From Allonocardiopsis opalescens (lineage in GTDB: Bacteria > Actinomycetota > Actinomycetes > Streptosporangiales > Streptosporangiaceae): a stretch of DNA of 64,000 bases. Positions 41,166 to 55,352 of this stretch are shown one piece after another (position 1 is the stretch's first letter; each line of letters begins with the position of its first letter). The position numbers and the translations under genes were made by a program. The notes under the pieces were generated by a model, which was not told the DNA's origin, ran no database searches, and saw only the letters and a program-made list of their open reading frames with translations. The stretch covers positions 1,240,001-1,304,000 of the forward strand of contig NZ_PVZC01000001.1 in assembly GCF_003002095.1 (NCBI RefSeq), given 5' to 3'.

Positions 41166-41194
41166 CTGCCGGGCGGCCGCGCGCCGCCCGGCAG
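41166..41194 (+). terminator. Attenuator-like hairpin between peptide and SagB-type gene
   Basis: Perfect 12-bp stem CTGCCGGGCGGC / GCCGCCCGGCAG with loop CGCGC, 13 bases after the peptide stop and about 70 bases before the next start. Confidence 0.65.
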
Positions 41195-41262
41195 GCGGCG
41201 CCCCAAGGTGCCCGCGGTGTCGGGCGAACGCACAGGTGCACGGACAGGGACGAGGAGTCGGT

Positions 41263-42450
41263 GTGGACGTGGAGTACCGGAGGGCGCGCTCGGTCGTGCT
41301 GTACTGGCACGACGGCGAGCTGACGGCGGAGAACTACCTGGAGAGCCGGTCGACCGACACCGAGACCGAGAACGCGGTCACGGTCGACGTCGAGGCGCTG
41401 CGGCTGCTGGAGCGCTTCGACGACTGGAACACCGCGGGCAAGCTCGCGGCCGAGCTGCCGGAGTTCGACCCCGAGTCGGTGCGCGCGGGCGTGGCGGCCC
41501 TGGCCGACAGCGGGCTGCTGCTGGACCGGGAGCAGGCCGAGCGCGAGGAGCGCTTCCTGGCCGCCTGGGAGAACTGGGGCGAGGAGGCCCGCTACTTCCA
41601 CTTCGGCACCCGCAACGCGATCTACACCGGCGACACCCTCGAACAGCGCCGCTCCGACGCCCGCTGGGTGCGCGAGACCGGCGGCACCCCGCCCGCCATC
41701 TTCAAGTCCTATCCCCAGGCGCCGCGCGTCTACCTGCCGCGGCTGTTCGCGCCGCTGGACGACCCCTTCGGCGAGGTGCTCACCCGCCGCCGCACCCACC
41801 GCGCCTTCACCGGCGAGCCCGTGGGCATCCGCGAGCTGTCCACCGCGCTGTTCACCACCTTCGGCCCCATGCAGCTCTACGACGCCGGCGACCTGGGCAC
41901 GCTGATGCTGCGCACCAGCCCCTGCGGCGGCGCCCGCCACGAGCTGGAGGGCTACGTGGCCGTCATGGACGTGCAGGACGTGCCGCCGGGCCTGTACCAC
42001 TACAACGCCGAGGCGCACGCGCTGGAGCTGATCGACGCAGGCTTCGACCGGGACCGGCTGCACCGGCTCACCTTCGAGTCGCAGATGTGCACCCCCTCGG
42101 CCTTCGTCTGCTTCGTCACCGCCGTCTACGAGCGGACCATGTACAAGTACCGCCACTCCCGCGCCTACCGGGTCACCCTGCTGGGCGCCGGGCACCTCGG
42201 CCAGACCTTCGTGCTCACCGCCACCGCGCTGGGCCTGGGCGCCTGGCAGAGCGCGGCCTTCCGGGACGAGGAGCTGGACGAGGCGCTGGGCGTCGACGGC
42301 TTCAGCGAGGGCGCGCTGTACATGTTCGGCGCGGGCGACCCAGTGCCGGCGGAGGGCGGGATGCCCCGGGGCACCAGCCGCGCCACGCTGGTCGACCCGG
42401 CCGCGCTGATGGCCCACGCAAGGCCTCCGGGAGACGCGCCGCGCCCTTGA
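41263..42450 (+). CDS. SagB/ThcOx-type FMN-dependent peptide dehydrogenase
   Basis: 395 residues. An N-terminal winged-helix-like region of about 100 residues (RRARSVVLYWHDGELT, NYLESRSTDT, LLERFDDWNT) precedes a nitroreductase-fold domain (RRRTHRAFTGEPVGI, LRTSPCGGARHELEGYVAV, GLYHYNAEAHALEL, RYRVTLLGAGHLGQTF-type segment, GLGAWQSAAF). That is the SagB layout; in azol(in)e RiPPs these enzymes oxidise azolines to azoles. No YcaO cyclodehydratase is visible, so another peptide oxidation is likely. The GTG at 41263 is chosen for GAGGAG five bases upstream. Its stop overlaps the TTG of the MFS gene. Confidence 0.85.
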   Translation: MDVEYRRARSVVLYWHDGELTAENYLESRSTDTETENAVTVDVEALRLLERFDDWNTAGKLAAELPEFDPESVRAGVAALADSGLLLDREQAEREERFLAAWENWGEEARYFHFGTRNAIYTGDTLEQRRSDARWVRETGGTPPAIFKSYPQAPRVYLPRLFAPLDDPFGEVLTRRRTHRAFTGEPVGIRELSTALFTTFGPMQLYDAGDLGTLMLRTSPCGGARHELEGYVAVMDVQDVPPGLYHYNAEAHALELIDAGFDRDRLHRLTFESQMCTPSAFVCFVTAVYERTMYKYRHSRAYRVTLLGAGHLGQTFVLTATALGLGAWQSAAFRDEELDEALGVDGFSEGALYMFGAGDPVPAEGGMPRGTSRATLVDPAALMAHARPPGDAPRP

Positions 42451-43676
42451 ACGGACAGGCACACCCCTACGCGCGGCTGCTCCGGCAGCGCTGGGCCCCG
42501 TCGCTGCTGGCGGTCGGGGTCCTGGCACGCGTACCCCTCCAGGCGTACTCCTTCGCCGTCCTACTGCTGGTCGTGGAGCGCACCGGCTCCTACCCGGCCG
42601 CGGGCGCGGTCACCGCGGCCACCGGCGCGGCCTACGCCGTGTGCGTGCCGGTGCACGCCCGGCTGGTCGACCGCCACGGCCAGACGGTGCCGCTGCTGGC
42701 GGCCTCGGCCGCCAACGCCGCCGCCTTCGCCGGGCTGATCCTGGCCGCCCGCCCCGGCGCCGGCGCCGTGGTCCTGGGGGTGTGGGCCGCGCTGGTGGGC
42801 GCCACCCTGCCGCCGGTGGCGGCCGCGGCCCGCGCGCTGTGGTCGACGGTGGTCGACGACCCCGCGGTGCGCCGGGCCGCCCTGGCGGCCGACGCGCTGG
42901 TGCTGGACCTGGCCCTGGTCGCCGGCCCGCTCGCCGTGACGGGCGCGAGTCTGCTGGCCGACCCGGCCTGGGCGCTGGGCGGCTGCGCGGCCGCGCTGCT
43001 CGGCGGCACGGTCTGGTTCGCCCGGCTGGCGCCCTCGCGGCGGTGGCGGCCGGCGGCGCGGCGCGGCGGCCTGCTCGGACCGCTGCGCTCACCCGGCGTG
43101 CGGCTGCTGCTGGCGGTGTCGGTGCTCACCGGCGCGCTGCTGGGCACCCTGCGGCTCGGCTTCGTCGCCTTCGCCGACGAGCACGCCCTCCCCGAGGCGG
43201 GCGGGCTCGCGCTGGCCGCCTTCGGGCTCGGCAGCCTGCTCGGCGGCCTGGCCTACGGCGCGGTCGCCTGGCGCGGCGACACGGCGGCGCGCTTCCCCGC
43301 CCTGGTGGCCGGGTACGCGCTCTCGGCCGCCGTGCTCCCGTTCGCCCCGGGTATCGGCGTGCTGCTGGTGCTCTGCCTGGCGGCGGGCGCCTGGCTGGCG
43401 CCGATCGTCATCGCCAACTTCGAACTGGTGGGACGGGTCGCCCCCGAGGGCACCCTCACCGAGTCCTTCGCCTGGGGGATCACCGCGACCTTCGCGGGCG
43501 CCTCGCTCGGCAACCTCGCGGGCGGACTGCTCGCGGAGGCGTCGGCCGCGGGCGCCTTCGCCGCGGCCGCCGGCTTCGGCGCCCTGGCGGCCGGCTGCGC
43601 GCTCGCCGGCCGCGGCGCGCTCGCCCCGCCGCCCGCACCCTCCGCCCGCCCCGCGGACCCCGACTCCGAGAGATAG
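42447..43676 (+). CDS. MFS transporter, probable exporter of the peptide product
   Basis: 409 residues from a TTG that overlaps the SagB stop (TTGA). About 12 hydrophobic helices, with VHARLVDRHGQTVPLL between helices 2 and 3 as an MFS loop-2/3 motif. The C-terminal tail is Pro/Ala-rich. Its place between the maturation enzyme and the importer genes suggests export of the matured molecule. Confidence 0.83.
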   Translation: MNGQAHPYARLLRQRWAPSLLAVGVLARVPLQAYSFAVLLLVVERTGSYPAAGAVTAATGAAYAVCVPVHARLVDRHGQTVPLLAASAANAAAFAGLILAARPGAGAVVLGVWAALVGATLPPVAAAARALWSTVVDDPAVRRAALAADALVLDLALVAGPLAVTGASLLADPAWALGGCAAALLGGTVWFARLAPSRRWRPAARRGGLLGPLRSPGVRLLLAVSVLTGALLGTLRLGFVAFADEHALPEAGGLALAAFGLGSLLGGLAYGAVAWRGDTAARFPALVAGYALSAAVLPFAPGIGVLLVLCLAAGAWLAPIVIANFELVGRVAPEGTLTESFAWGITATFAGASLGNLAGGLLAEASAAGAFAAAAGFGALAAGCALAGRGALAPPPAPSARPADPDSER

Positions 43677-43703
43677 CCGATCGAAGGCCAGAAAGGCAGG
43701 TCC

Positions 43704-44780
43704 GTGACCCCTCCCATTCCGACCGCAGCCCGCCGGTGCGCGGCGACCGCCGCGGCGGCGCTGCTGGCGGCCGCCACCGCCTGCTCGGCCACCGCCGCCC
43801 CCGCCCCGGACGGCTCCGCCGCCGCCGGCACCGGCTACCGGCCGGTGACCGTGGCCGACTGCACCGGGACCGAGACCCGCTACGAGCGGGCACCCTCGCG
43901 GGTCGTGCCGCTGAGCCCGAGCGTGCTGGAGATGGTGCTCTGGCTCGGCGCCGAGGACCGGATCGCCGCCGTCGGCCAGCAGCCGCGCCCGGGCGCCATG
44001 CCGCCGGAGTTCGCGGACACCGCGGCCGGGCTCGCCTCCCTGTCGGGCTCCTACACCGTGGGCGGCGGCTACCGGGCGGTGCCCAGGGAGGAACTGCTGT
44101 CCGTCCAGCCGGACCTGGTGCTGGGCGGCTTTCCCAGCAACTTCGACGCCGAGGGCGCCATGTCGCAGCAGGAACTGGCCGAGGCGGGGGCCGACTCCTA
44201 CCTGGCCTTCAGCACCTCGTGCGCCACAGCGCTCACCGGCCCGCAGACCGATCTGGAGCTGGTCTACCGCGACCTGGAGAACCTGGGCGGCATCCTCGGC
44301 GTCCCCGAGCGGGCCGCCGAGCTGGTCGAGGAGATGCGCGCCCGCGTGTCGCAGGCGGGCGGGCGGGCCGCGGCGGCCGAGCGGCCCACCGTGTTCCCGT
44401 TCGAGTTCGACGAGGGCACCGCCACCCCCTACGCGCCCGGCAACCGGCAGACCGTCAACGCGGTGATCGAGCTGGCCGGGGGCCGCAACCTCTTCGCCGA
44501 CCGGGACGGAGTGTACGAGCAGGTCGGCTGGGAGCAGGTGGTCGACCGGGACCCGGACGTCATCCTGGTCATCGTCTACGACCAGGGCGGCGCCGCCGCC
44601 AATGCCGCCCGCGCCGCCGAGGCCGAGGAGTTCCTGACGTCCGCCGCGGCGCTGCGCGGCGTCACCGCGGTGCGCGAGCGGCGCTTCGCCCGGCTGGTCT
44701 ACGAGGAGGCGTCGGTGGGCGGCGTCCGCACCGCCGACGCGGTGGCCGAGCTGGCCGAGCAGCTGCACGGCGCGCCGTGA
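43704..44780 (+). CDS. FecB/BtuF-type substrate-binding lipoprotein
   Basis: 358 residues. A signal with lipobox ATAC (Cys27), then the periplasmic-binding-protein-2 fold of metal-chelate receptors: TVADCTGTETRYERAPSRVV, SPSVLEMVLWLGAEDRIAAVG and the C-terminal LVYEEASVGGVRTADAV. This family captures ferric siderophores, heme or cobalamin outside the membrane. The GTG start has AAAGGCAGG upstream; the stop overlaps the permease GTG. Confidence 0.88.
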   Translation: MTPPIPTAARRCAATAAAALLAAATACSATAAPAPDGSAAAGTGYRPVTVADCTGTETRYERAPSRVVPLSPSVLEMVLWLGAEDRIAAVGQQPRPGAMPPEFADTAAGLASLSGSYTVGGGYRAVPREELLSVQPDLVLGGFPSNFDAEGAMSQQELAEAGADSYLAFSTSCATALTGPQTDLELVYRDLENLGGILGVPERAAELVEEMRARVSQAGGRAAAAERPTVFPFEFDEGTATPYAPGNRQTVNAVIELAGGRNLFADRDGVYEQVGWEQVVDRDPDVILVIVYDQGGAAANAARAAEAEEFLTSAAALRGVTAVRERRFARLVYEEASVGGVRTADAVAELAEQLHGAP

Positions 44781-45847
44781 CGGCTCCGGCCCGCACCGCG
44801 GCGCCCGCCGCCCGGGGCCGCGGCCCGGTATGGCCGGGCTGTGCCGGGATCTGCGCCGTGCTGGCCGCCGGCCTGGTGGCGTCGGTCTGCCTCGGCGCGG
44901 TGGAGGTGCCCCCGGGCACGGTGCTGCGGATCATCGCCCGGCACCTGTCCGGCGGCGGGCCGGGGCCCTGGACCGCCAGCCAGGACACGGTGGTGTGGAA
45001 CCTGCGCGTCCCGCGCGCACTGCTGGCCGCGCTGGTCGGCGCGGGGCTGGCGCTGGCGGGGGCCGCCACCCAGACCCTGGTGCGCAATCCGCTCGCCGAC
45101 CCCTACGTGCTGGGCCTCACCTACGGCGGCGCGGTCGGGGCCGTCGCGGTGCTGGTCACCGGCTTCGCGCCCTTCGGGCCCGCCTCGGCCGGCATCGCCG
45201 CCTTCGCCGGGGCGCTGGCCGCCTTCGCCACCGTGTACGCGCTGGCCGGGGCGCGGCGGGCACTGGCGCCGCTGCGGCTGGTGCTGTCGGGGATGGCGGT
45301 CACCTACGCGCTCTCGGGTGTCACCAGTTTCCTGGTGCTGCGGGCCGACGACCCGGGGACGACCAACTCGGTGCTGTTCTGGCTGTTCGGCAGCCTGGCC
45401 GAGGCCGACTGGGGCGACCTGGGGCTGCCCGCCGCCGTCCTGGCGGTGGTGATGACGGTGATGCTGGCGCAGGCCCGCCCGCTCAACGCGCTGCTGCTCG
45501 GCGACGAGACCGCGACCAGCCTGGGCACACCGCCGGCGCGCACCCGCGCCCTGCTCTTCCTGCTGATCGCGCTGCTCACCGGCATCATGGTGGCGCTGGC
45601 CGGCGGTATCGGCTTCATCGGGCTGGTCGTCCCGCACGCCGTGCGGCTGCTCACCGGCGGCGACCACCGCCGGCTGCTGCCGCTGGCGGCGCTGGCCGGC
45701 GCCGCCTTCCTGGTGCTGGTCGACATCGCCGCCCGCACCGCGCTGAGCCCGCAGGAGCTGCCGGTGGGCATCGTCACCGCCGTCCTGGGCGCGCCGCTGT
45801 TCCTCTGGCTCGTGCACGCGCGGGCCCGCGACACCTCGGGGCTGTAG
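44777..45847 (+). CDS. FecCD/BtuC-type metal-chelate ABC permease
   Basis: 356 residues with about ten helices. Diagnostic blocks are LRVPRALLAALVGAGLALAGAATQ, RNPLADPYVLGL, GGIGFIGLVVPHAVRLLTG (the ATPase coupling region) and LSPQELPVGIVTAVLGAPLFLWL. This is a full-length permease that works as a homodimer. The GTG overlaps the binding-protein stop. Confidence 0.93.
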   Translation: MTAPARTAAPAARGRGPVWPGCAGICAVLAAGLVASVCLGAVEVPPGTVLRIIARHLSGGGPGPWTASQDTVVWNLRVPRALLAALVGAGLALAGAATQTLVRNPLADPYVLGLTYGGAVGAVAVLVTGFAPFGPASAGIAAFAGALAAFATVYALAGARRALAPLRLVLSGMAVTYALSGVTSFLVLRADDPGTTNSVLFWLFGSLAEADWGDLGLPAAVLAVVMTVMLAQARPLNALLLGDETATSLGTPPARTRALLFLLIALLTGIMVALAGGIGFIGLVVPHAVRLLTGGDHRRLLPLAALAGAAFLVLVDIAARTALSPQELPVGIVTAVLGAPLFLWLVHARARDTSGL

Positions 45848-46660
45848 ATGAGCGCACCGAAGCCGGCCGCGCTGGTCCTCGACGGCGTCCGCGTCGACCT
45901 GTCCGGCGTGCGGATCGTCTCCGGGATCGACATCGCCGTCGGGCCGGGGGAGCGCGTCGGGCTGATCGGTCCCAACGGCAGCGGCAAGTCCACCCTGCTG
46001 CGGGCGGTCTACCGGCACCTGCGGCCGCACTCGGGCGGCGTCCGGTACGGCGGCGCGGACCTGTGGCGGCTGCCGCCCCGGCAGGCCGCCCGCGCCATCG
46101 CCGCGCTGCCGCAGGAGAACCACGCCGACCTGGAGCTGACCGGCTACGAGATGGCGGCGATGGGCCGCACCCCGCACAAGGGCCCCTTCGCCGCCGACAC
46201 CGACGAGGACCGCGCCGCCATCGGCGAGGCGCTGCGGCGGACCGGGACCGAGCACCTGGCCGGGCGGGCCTTCGCCGGCCTGTCCGGCGGCGAGAAGCAG
46301 CGCGTGCTGCTCGCCCGGGCGCTGGCCCAGCGCACCCCGCTGCTGGTGCTGGACGAACCCACCAACCACCTCGACGTCCGGCACCAGTTCGAACTGCTCG
46401 ACCTGGTGAGCGCCAGCGGCCGCACCGTGCTGGCCGCCCTGCACGACCTGAACCTGGCGGCCGCCTACTGCCACCGGCTCTACGTGCTCGACGGCGGCCG
46501 CGTCACCGCCGCCGGCACCCCTGAGGAGGTGCTGACCGAGCGGCTGGTCGCCGAGGTCTTCGGCGTGCACGCCCAGGTCGTCGCCAATCCGCGCACCGGC
46601 CGCCCGCACCTGATCCTCAACCCCGCCGAGCCCTCCGGCGGGGGTGCGGCCCCCGGTTGA
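45848..46660 (+). CDS. FecE/BtuD-type ABC ATPase
   Basis: 270 residues. Walker A GPNGSGKST, Q-loop ALPQENHADLELTGYE, signature LSGGEKQRVLLARAL, Walker B LLVLDEPTNHLD and H-switch LHDLN all intact. The ATG follows directly on the permease stop. With the two genes upstream it forms a complete importer for a siderophore-like or other metal complex. Confidence 0.93.
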   Translation: MSAPKPAALVLDGVRVDLSGVRIVSGIDIAVGPGERVGLIGPNGSGKSTLLRAVYRHLRPHSGGVRYGGADLWRLPPRQAARAIAALPQENHADLELTGYEMAAMGRTPHKGPFAADTDEDRAAIGEALRRTGTEHLAGRAFAGLSGGEKQRVLLARALAQRTPLLVLDEPTNHLDVRHQFELLDLVSASGRTVLAALHDLNLAAAYCHRLYVLDGGRVTAAGTPEEVLTERLVAEVFGVHAQVVANPRTGRPHLILNPAEPSGGGAAPG

Positions 46661-46805
46661 CGGAGGTCTCGGGGAGAAGACGACTTCGGTCGCGGGGCCG
46701 TCGACTTCCGGCCGATGCGGGCGGCCCCGCGCGATCTCCATCCTGGGACGCAGGACCGGGCGCCGGGCACGGTCGCCCTGGCCGGATGCGAGGCGGGAGA
46801 GACCC

Positions 46806-47195
46806 ATGGAGATCGAGTTCCAGGCCGTCGCGGTGGCGGCGGCGGCCGCGTTCCTGTTCGCCGTCGCCTACCACACGGCGGTCTCCCGGAGGCTCGCGCC
46901 GCCGCCCGGCGCGGAGGCGGGCGCCGCGCCGCGGCCCTGGAAGATCCTGGCCTTCGAGCCGGTGCGGATCCTCGTCGTCGCCTGCGTCGTGGCGGGACTC
47001 TCCGCCGGGCTGGGGATCGCGGACGCGGCGGGCGCCCTGGGACTCGCGCTCGCGGTCTGGGCCGGGTTCCCGCTGGTGCTGCTCAGCGGCTCCGTCGTCT
47101 GGTCCGGCCTGCCCTGGCGGCACGCCGCCGTCCAGGCGGGCAACTGGCTGGGCCGGCTGCTGGTCATCGCCGTGATCGTCGGCCTGTGGCCCTGA
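46806..47195 (+). CDS. DUF1761-like membrane protein
   Basis: 129 residues with four hydrophobic segments. The start EIEFQAVAVAAAAAFLFAVAYH and the end SGSVVWSGLPWRHAAVQAGNWLGRLLVIAVIVGLW resemble the DUF1761 family of small membrane proteins with unknown function. GGGAGAG precedes the ATG. The gap of 145 bases after the importer leaves operon membership open. Confidence 0.65.
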   Translation: MEIEFQAVAVAAAAAFLFAVAYHTAVSRRLAPPPGAEAGAAPRPWKILAFEPVRILVVACVVAGLSAGLGIADAAGALGLALAVWAGFPLVLLSGSVVWSGLPWRHAAVQAGNWLGRLLVIAVIVGLWP

Positions 47196-47206
47196 CGCGG
47201 CCGGGT

Positions 47207-47238
47207 GTGGCGCGGCGGCCGGGCGACCGCCGCGCCAC
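47207..47238. terminator. Bidirectional hairpin terminator
   Basis: Perfect 12-bp stem GTGGCGCGGCGG / CCGCCGCGCCAC with an 8-base loop, between the DUF1761-like and xylanase genes. Confidence 0.8.
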
Positions 47239-47276
47239 GGGTGCGGATGCGGGTGTCCGAGTGCTCTACGACCGGG

Positions 47277-47957
47277 TCAGCTCACCGTGATGTTGGAGTT
47301 GCCGCTGCTCTGGTAGCCCTCGGTCGCCATGATCATGTAGTAGCGGAAGCTGCCCAGCTGCATACCGGCGCGCGACCAGGCGTCGAAGTGGTTGCCGGAG
47401 GTGATGGTGCCGCCCACGCGCCGCTGCTGCCGGACGCTCCAGAACTGGGGGAAGGTCTGGGTGCCCTCGACGGAGGGGGCGTTGTAGCGCATCGTCCGGT
47501 AGATGTCGTAGGTGCCGCCGTCGCTGGTGACGGTGCCCCGGTGCTCTCCGGTGGGCCGGTAGTTGCCCCAGCTGTCGACGATGTAGTACTCGACGAGCGG
47601 GCCCGAGGTCCACCCGTACAGGCACAGGTAGCCGTTGCCGGAGGGGTTGAAGCTGCCGGAGTAGCGCACGGTCCTGCGGCTGCCGTTGCTCCAGCCCTTG
47701 CCGCAGACGAAGTTGCCGGTGTTGCGCCACGAGGTGCTGTACTGGCCGCCGCCGCCCATGGTCATGGAGACCGTGTTGTTGGCGTCGGTCCAGAACGAGT
47801 AGTAGTAGCCGTTGTGGGTGCCGGTGGAGTTCTGGGTGACCGTCTGGGCGTGCGCGGTGCCGGGCAGCATCACCGCGGACGTGGCCAGGGTCACGGCGCC
47901 GGCGGTGTAGCCGATGAGCCTTCTCCGGCTGATCGAGTTGGCGGGGGACTCGTCCAT
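47277..47957 (-). CDS. Tat-exported GH11 endo-1,4-beta-xylanase
   Basis: 226 residues. A twin-arginine signal ([11 protein letters not shown], cleavage near AHAQ) precedes a compact GH11 jelly roll: [31 protein letters not shown] with the nucleophile Glu123, the thumb region [16 protein letters not shown], and [13 protein letters not shown] with the acid/base Glu213. No carbohydrate-binding module, unlike many actinobacterial GH11 enzymes. The ATG has AGGAGG upstream. It hydrolyses xylan outside the cell. Confidence 0.96.
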   Translation of the reverse strand: MDESPANSISRRRLIGYTAGAVTLATSAVMLPGTAHAQTVTQNSTGTHNGYYYSFWTDANNTVSMTMGGGGQYSTSWRNTGNFVCGKGWSNGSRRTVRYSGSFNPSGNGYLCLYGWTSGPLVEYYIVDSWGNYRPTGEHRGTVTSDGGTYDIYRTMRYNAPSVEGTQTFPQFWSVRQQRRVGGTITSGNHFDAWSRAGMQLGSFRYYMIMATEGYQSSGNSNITVS

Positions 47958-48136
47958 GTGCGTGATTCCTCCTGGTGAAGGCGGGCGGGAGGCCGGGCAG
48001 CGCGGAGTACGGCCCGGCGGAGCCGTCGGTGGCCGTGGGGGCGGCCACCGCGCGCCGGAACCGTGCTGCACGCGGCGGGGCCTGCCGGTCGCCGTGCGCG
48101 CGGCGACCGGAGGACCAGGTCATACCGGTGACCCGG

Positions 48137-48163
48137 ATCGACAGCGCTTGGGGGTCTGTCGAT
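48137..48163. promoter_or_regulatory. Inverted repeat upstream of the xylanase gene
   Basis: Perfect arms ATCGACAG (48137-48144) and CTGTCGAT (48156-48163) with an 11-base spacer, 180-205 bases upstream of the xylanase ATG. A TTGACA -35-like hexamer (minus strand, 48194-48199) lies further upstream. Confidence 0.5.
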
Positions 48164-49209
48164 GCCGATAGTGTTGGTCTGACTCCATGGCGTTGTCAAC
48201 AGTTTTCCGGAAGAATTGCGGGAAGTCCGTCATGGTGGGAAAAAGTCTGAGACGGCGTCCTTCCTGGTCAACGGCGCTACCTGCTTGAACGGGTCGAAGC
48301 TCCGCCGTCGAAGCTCGCGATTCAAGATCGAATTTCGATGTGAATCCTTCGAAAGTTTTCGGAGATCTTCCGGAGCCTGCCGGACCCCTCCGGCCGCCGG
48401 GCGGCGGGGCCGCCCGGCGGGCGCGCGCCGGTGGCGTCGGACCCGCCGCGGGATCCGCGGCCGGGTTTGGGGCCGCGCGTCCCGCCGGGCGTTTCCCGAT
48501 GTCCCCAACCGGTGTTTCCGGGCCGTTCGCAATTGCCATTCGGCCACGCTTCCACCGCTGCGCCGCCCGCACTTCCCGCCCGGTTCCTCCGGAAAGGGAA
48601 CGGTGGTGAAAGCGAGATGTCGGATCTGCGGCAGTCTGCTCCCACCTGCTATTACGTCCTCGCCCGGCGGGACCGGGCCTGCGCTGGAAGTGCGTTCATA
48701 GTAGAGTCCTCGCTCCGAGGCGATGTGAATGAGGAATTGCGCGGCGGCTTCGCCGCAGCGCCGTTCCGGCCGGGGCGGCGGGCGCCGCGCCGCGGTCCGC
48801 CGCGCAGCCCCGGTCGCCGCCCGCGGCGGCCGGCCCGGCGGCCGGCGCCGTCGGGGCCGGGGCCGGCCGCGGCCGCGGCGTTGCCCGCGTCCGGCGGCAC
48901 GAGTACCGTCGGGGCCGCGAATCGGACATGTCGCCAGGGGTGCGGCCGGCTTCCGCAAGTCGGCGCACCCAGGTCACCCCTGCCGGGGGCGCTGTCGGGC
49001 TTTGTGGCGGACCTCGTGTGCGGGGGCGGCCGGGGGGTCCGGTAGGGGTCACCCTTTGTGGGGTTCCTACAAAACAACAGATCCGGCATGCGTGATTTGG
49101 GACATTGGTGTACCTGCCGGTAATCGAGCAGGCTAGAGACCAGGCGCAGGCGACGCTCCGGCACTCGGACGTCGCCTTCTGTGCGGGGGCACTTGGGGAG
49201 GCTCAACCG
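48164..49209. other. About 1 kb without a supported gene
   Basis: The part 48180-48360 is clearly less GC-rich than the rest of the window (TTTTCCGGAAGAATTG, GATCGAATTTCGATG) and then gives way to an extremely GC-rich stretch (48380-48500, 48770-48900). Open frames here lack ribosome binding sites and look like non-coding composition. The last 160 bases hold the carboxylase promoter and operator-like palindrome. Confidence 0.5.
49055..49073. promoter_or_regulatory. Palindrome upstream of the acyl-CoA carboxylase gene
   Basis: TTTGTGGG-GTT-CCTACAAA: 7 of 8 arm positions pair. A possible -35 TTGGGA (49097-49102) and -10 GTAATC (49120-49125), 17 bases apart, follow, so the palindrome sits just upstream of the promoter, about 140 bases before the GTG. 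Confidence 0.5.
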
Positions 49210-54705
<5,496 letters not shown>

Positions 54706-54711
54706 GCCGCC

Positions 54712-54743
54712 CCGGCCCGGCCGCGCCACCGCGGCCGGGCCGG
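54712..54743. terminator. Bidirectional hairpin terminator
   Basis: Perfect 14-bp stem CCGGCCCGGCCGCG / CGCGGCCGGGCCGG with loop CCAC, between the convergent carboxylase and lipoprotein genes. Confidence 0.85.
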
Positions 54744-54747
54744 CGCC

Positions 54748-55194
54748 TCAGTCGCCGACGCTGCCCGACAGGGTGATGTCGCTGCCCGGCGAGCCGGCGC
54801 TGGAGGTCAGTGGTTCGCCGTCGAAGAAGGCTTCGGCCACCACATCGCCGGTGCTGCCGGACACCGTCAGCTCCCACTCCAGCGGCAGCAGGTCCTCGGT
54901 GACCGCGATGGTGTGCGTCCAGGGCAGTCCGGCCGTCTCCGCCAGGGTCTCCTCGCCGTTGAGGGTCAGGGCCAGCTCGGCCTCGCCCTCGCCGGAGACC
55001 TCCAGTTCGACCTCGCCCAGCGCCGAGGGCTCGGCCGACGCGGACGGCGGCGCCGAGGCCGGTCCTGAGGACGCGGCCCCGGCGGGAGCGTCGGAGGCGG
55101 GCGCGCCCGCGCAGCCGCTCAGCGCGGCGGCCAGCGCGCCGATGAGCGCGACGGGGCGCGCGTAGGAGGCGAGGGGCTGCCGGACGTGCGTCAT
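54748..55194 (-). CDS. MmpS-like small lipoprotein
   Basis: 148 residues. A lipoprotein signal with lipobox LSGC (Cys28), a Pro/Ser/Ala-rich linker, then a beta-rich domain of about 85 residues (EVELEVSGEGEAELALTLNG, WTHTIAV, GDVVAEAFFDGE) resembling MmpS/MmpS-like accessory lipoproteins. No MmpL partner is next to it. GGAGG precedes the ATG. Function unknown. Confidence 0.65.
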   Translation of the reverse strand: MTHVRQPLASYARPVALIGALAAALSGCAGAPASDAPAGAASSGPASAPPSASAEPSALGEVELEVSGEGEAELALTLNGEETLAETAGLPWTHTIAVTEDLLPLEWELTVSGSTGDVVAEAFFDGEPLTSSAGSPGSDITLSGSVGD

Positions 55195-55352
55195 CGGACC
55201 TCCAGGGCGGGAGCGCGGCCCGGTACCGGCCGCGGCGGCACGGCCACAGGCTACGGAGCGCGGGTGACGGCCCGGTTACGAGAACGGCATCCGCTCCCGC
55301 CGCCCGCCCGGGCCGGGGCGGGCCGGCGGGACGGCCGTGCTCTACTGGGGTC

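Noticed and set aside
41263..42450. Treating the SagB-type gene as part of a thiazole/oxazole (TOMM) cluster
   Set aside because: No YcaO/cyclodehydratase gene is in the window and the adjacent peptide has no Cys, so azole formation is not supported.
48120..48572. Minus-strand open frames in the gap upstream of the xylanase
   Set aside because: No ribosome binding site, no domain, codon use unlike the neighbours; the last part overlaps the probable xylanase promoter.
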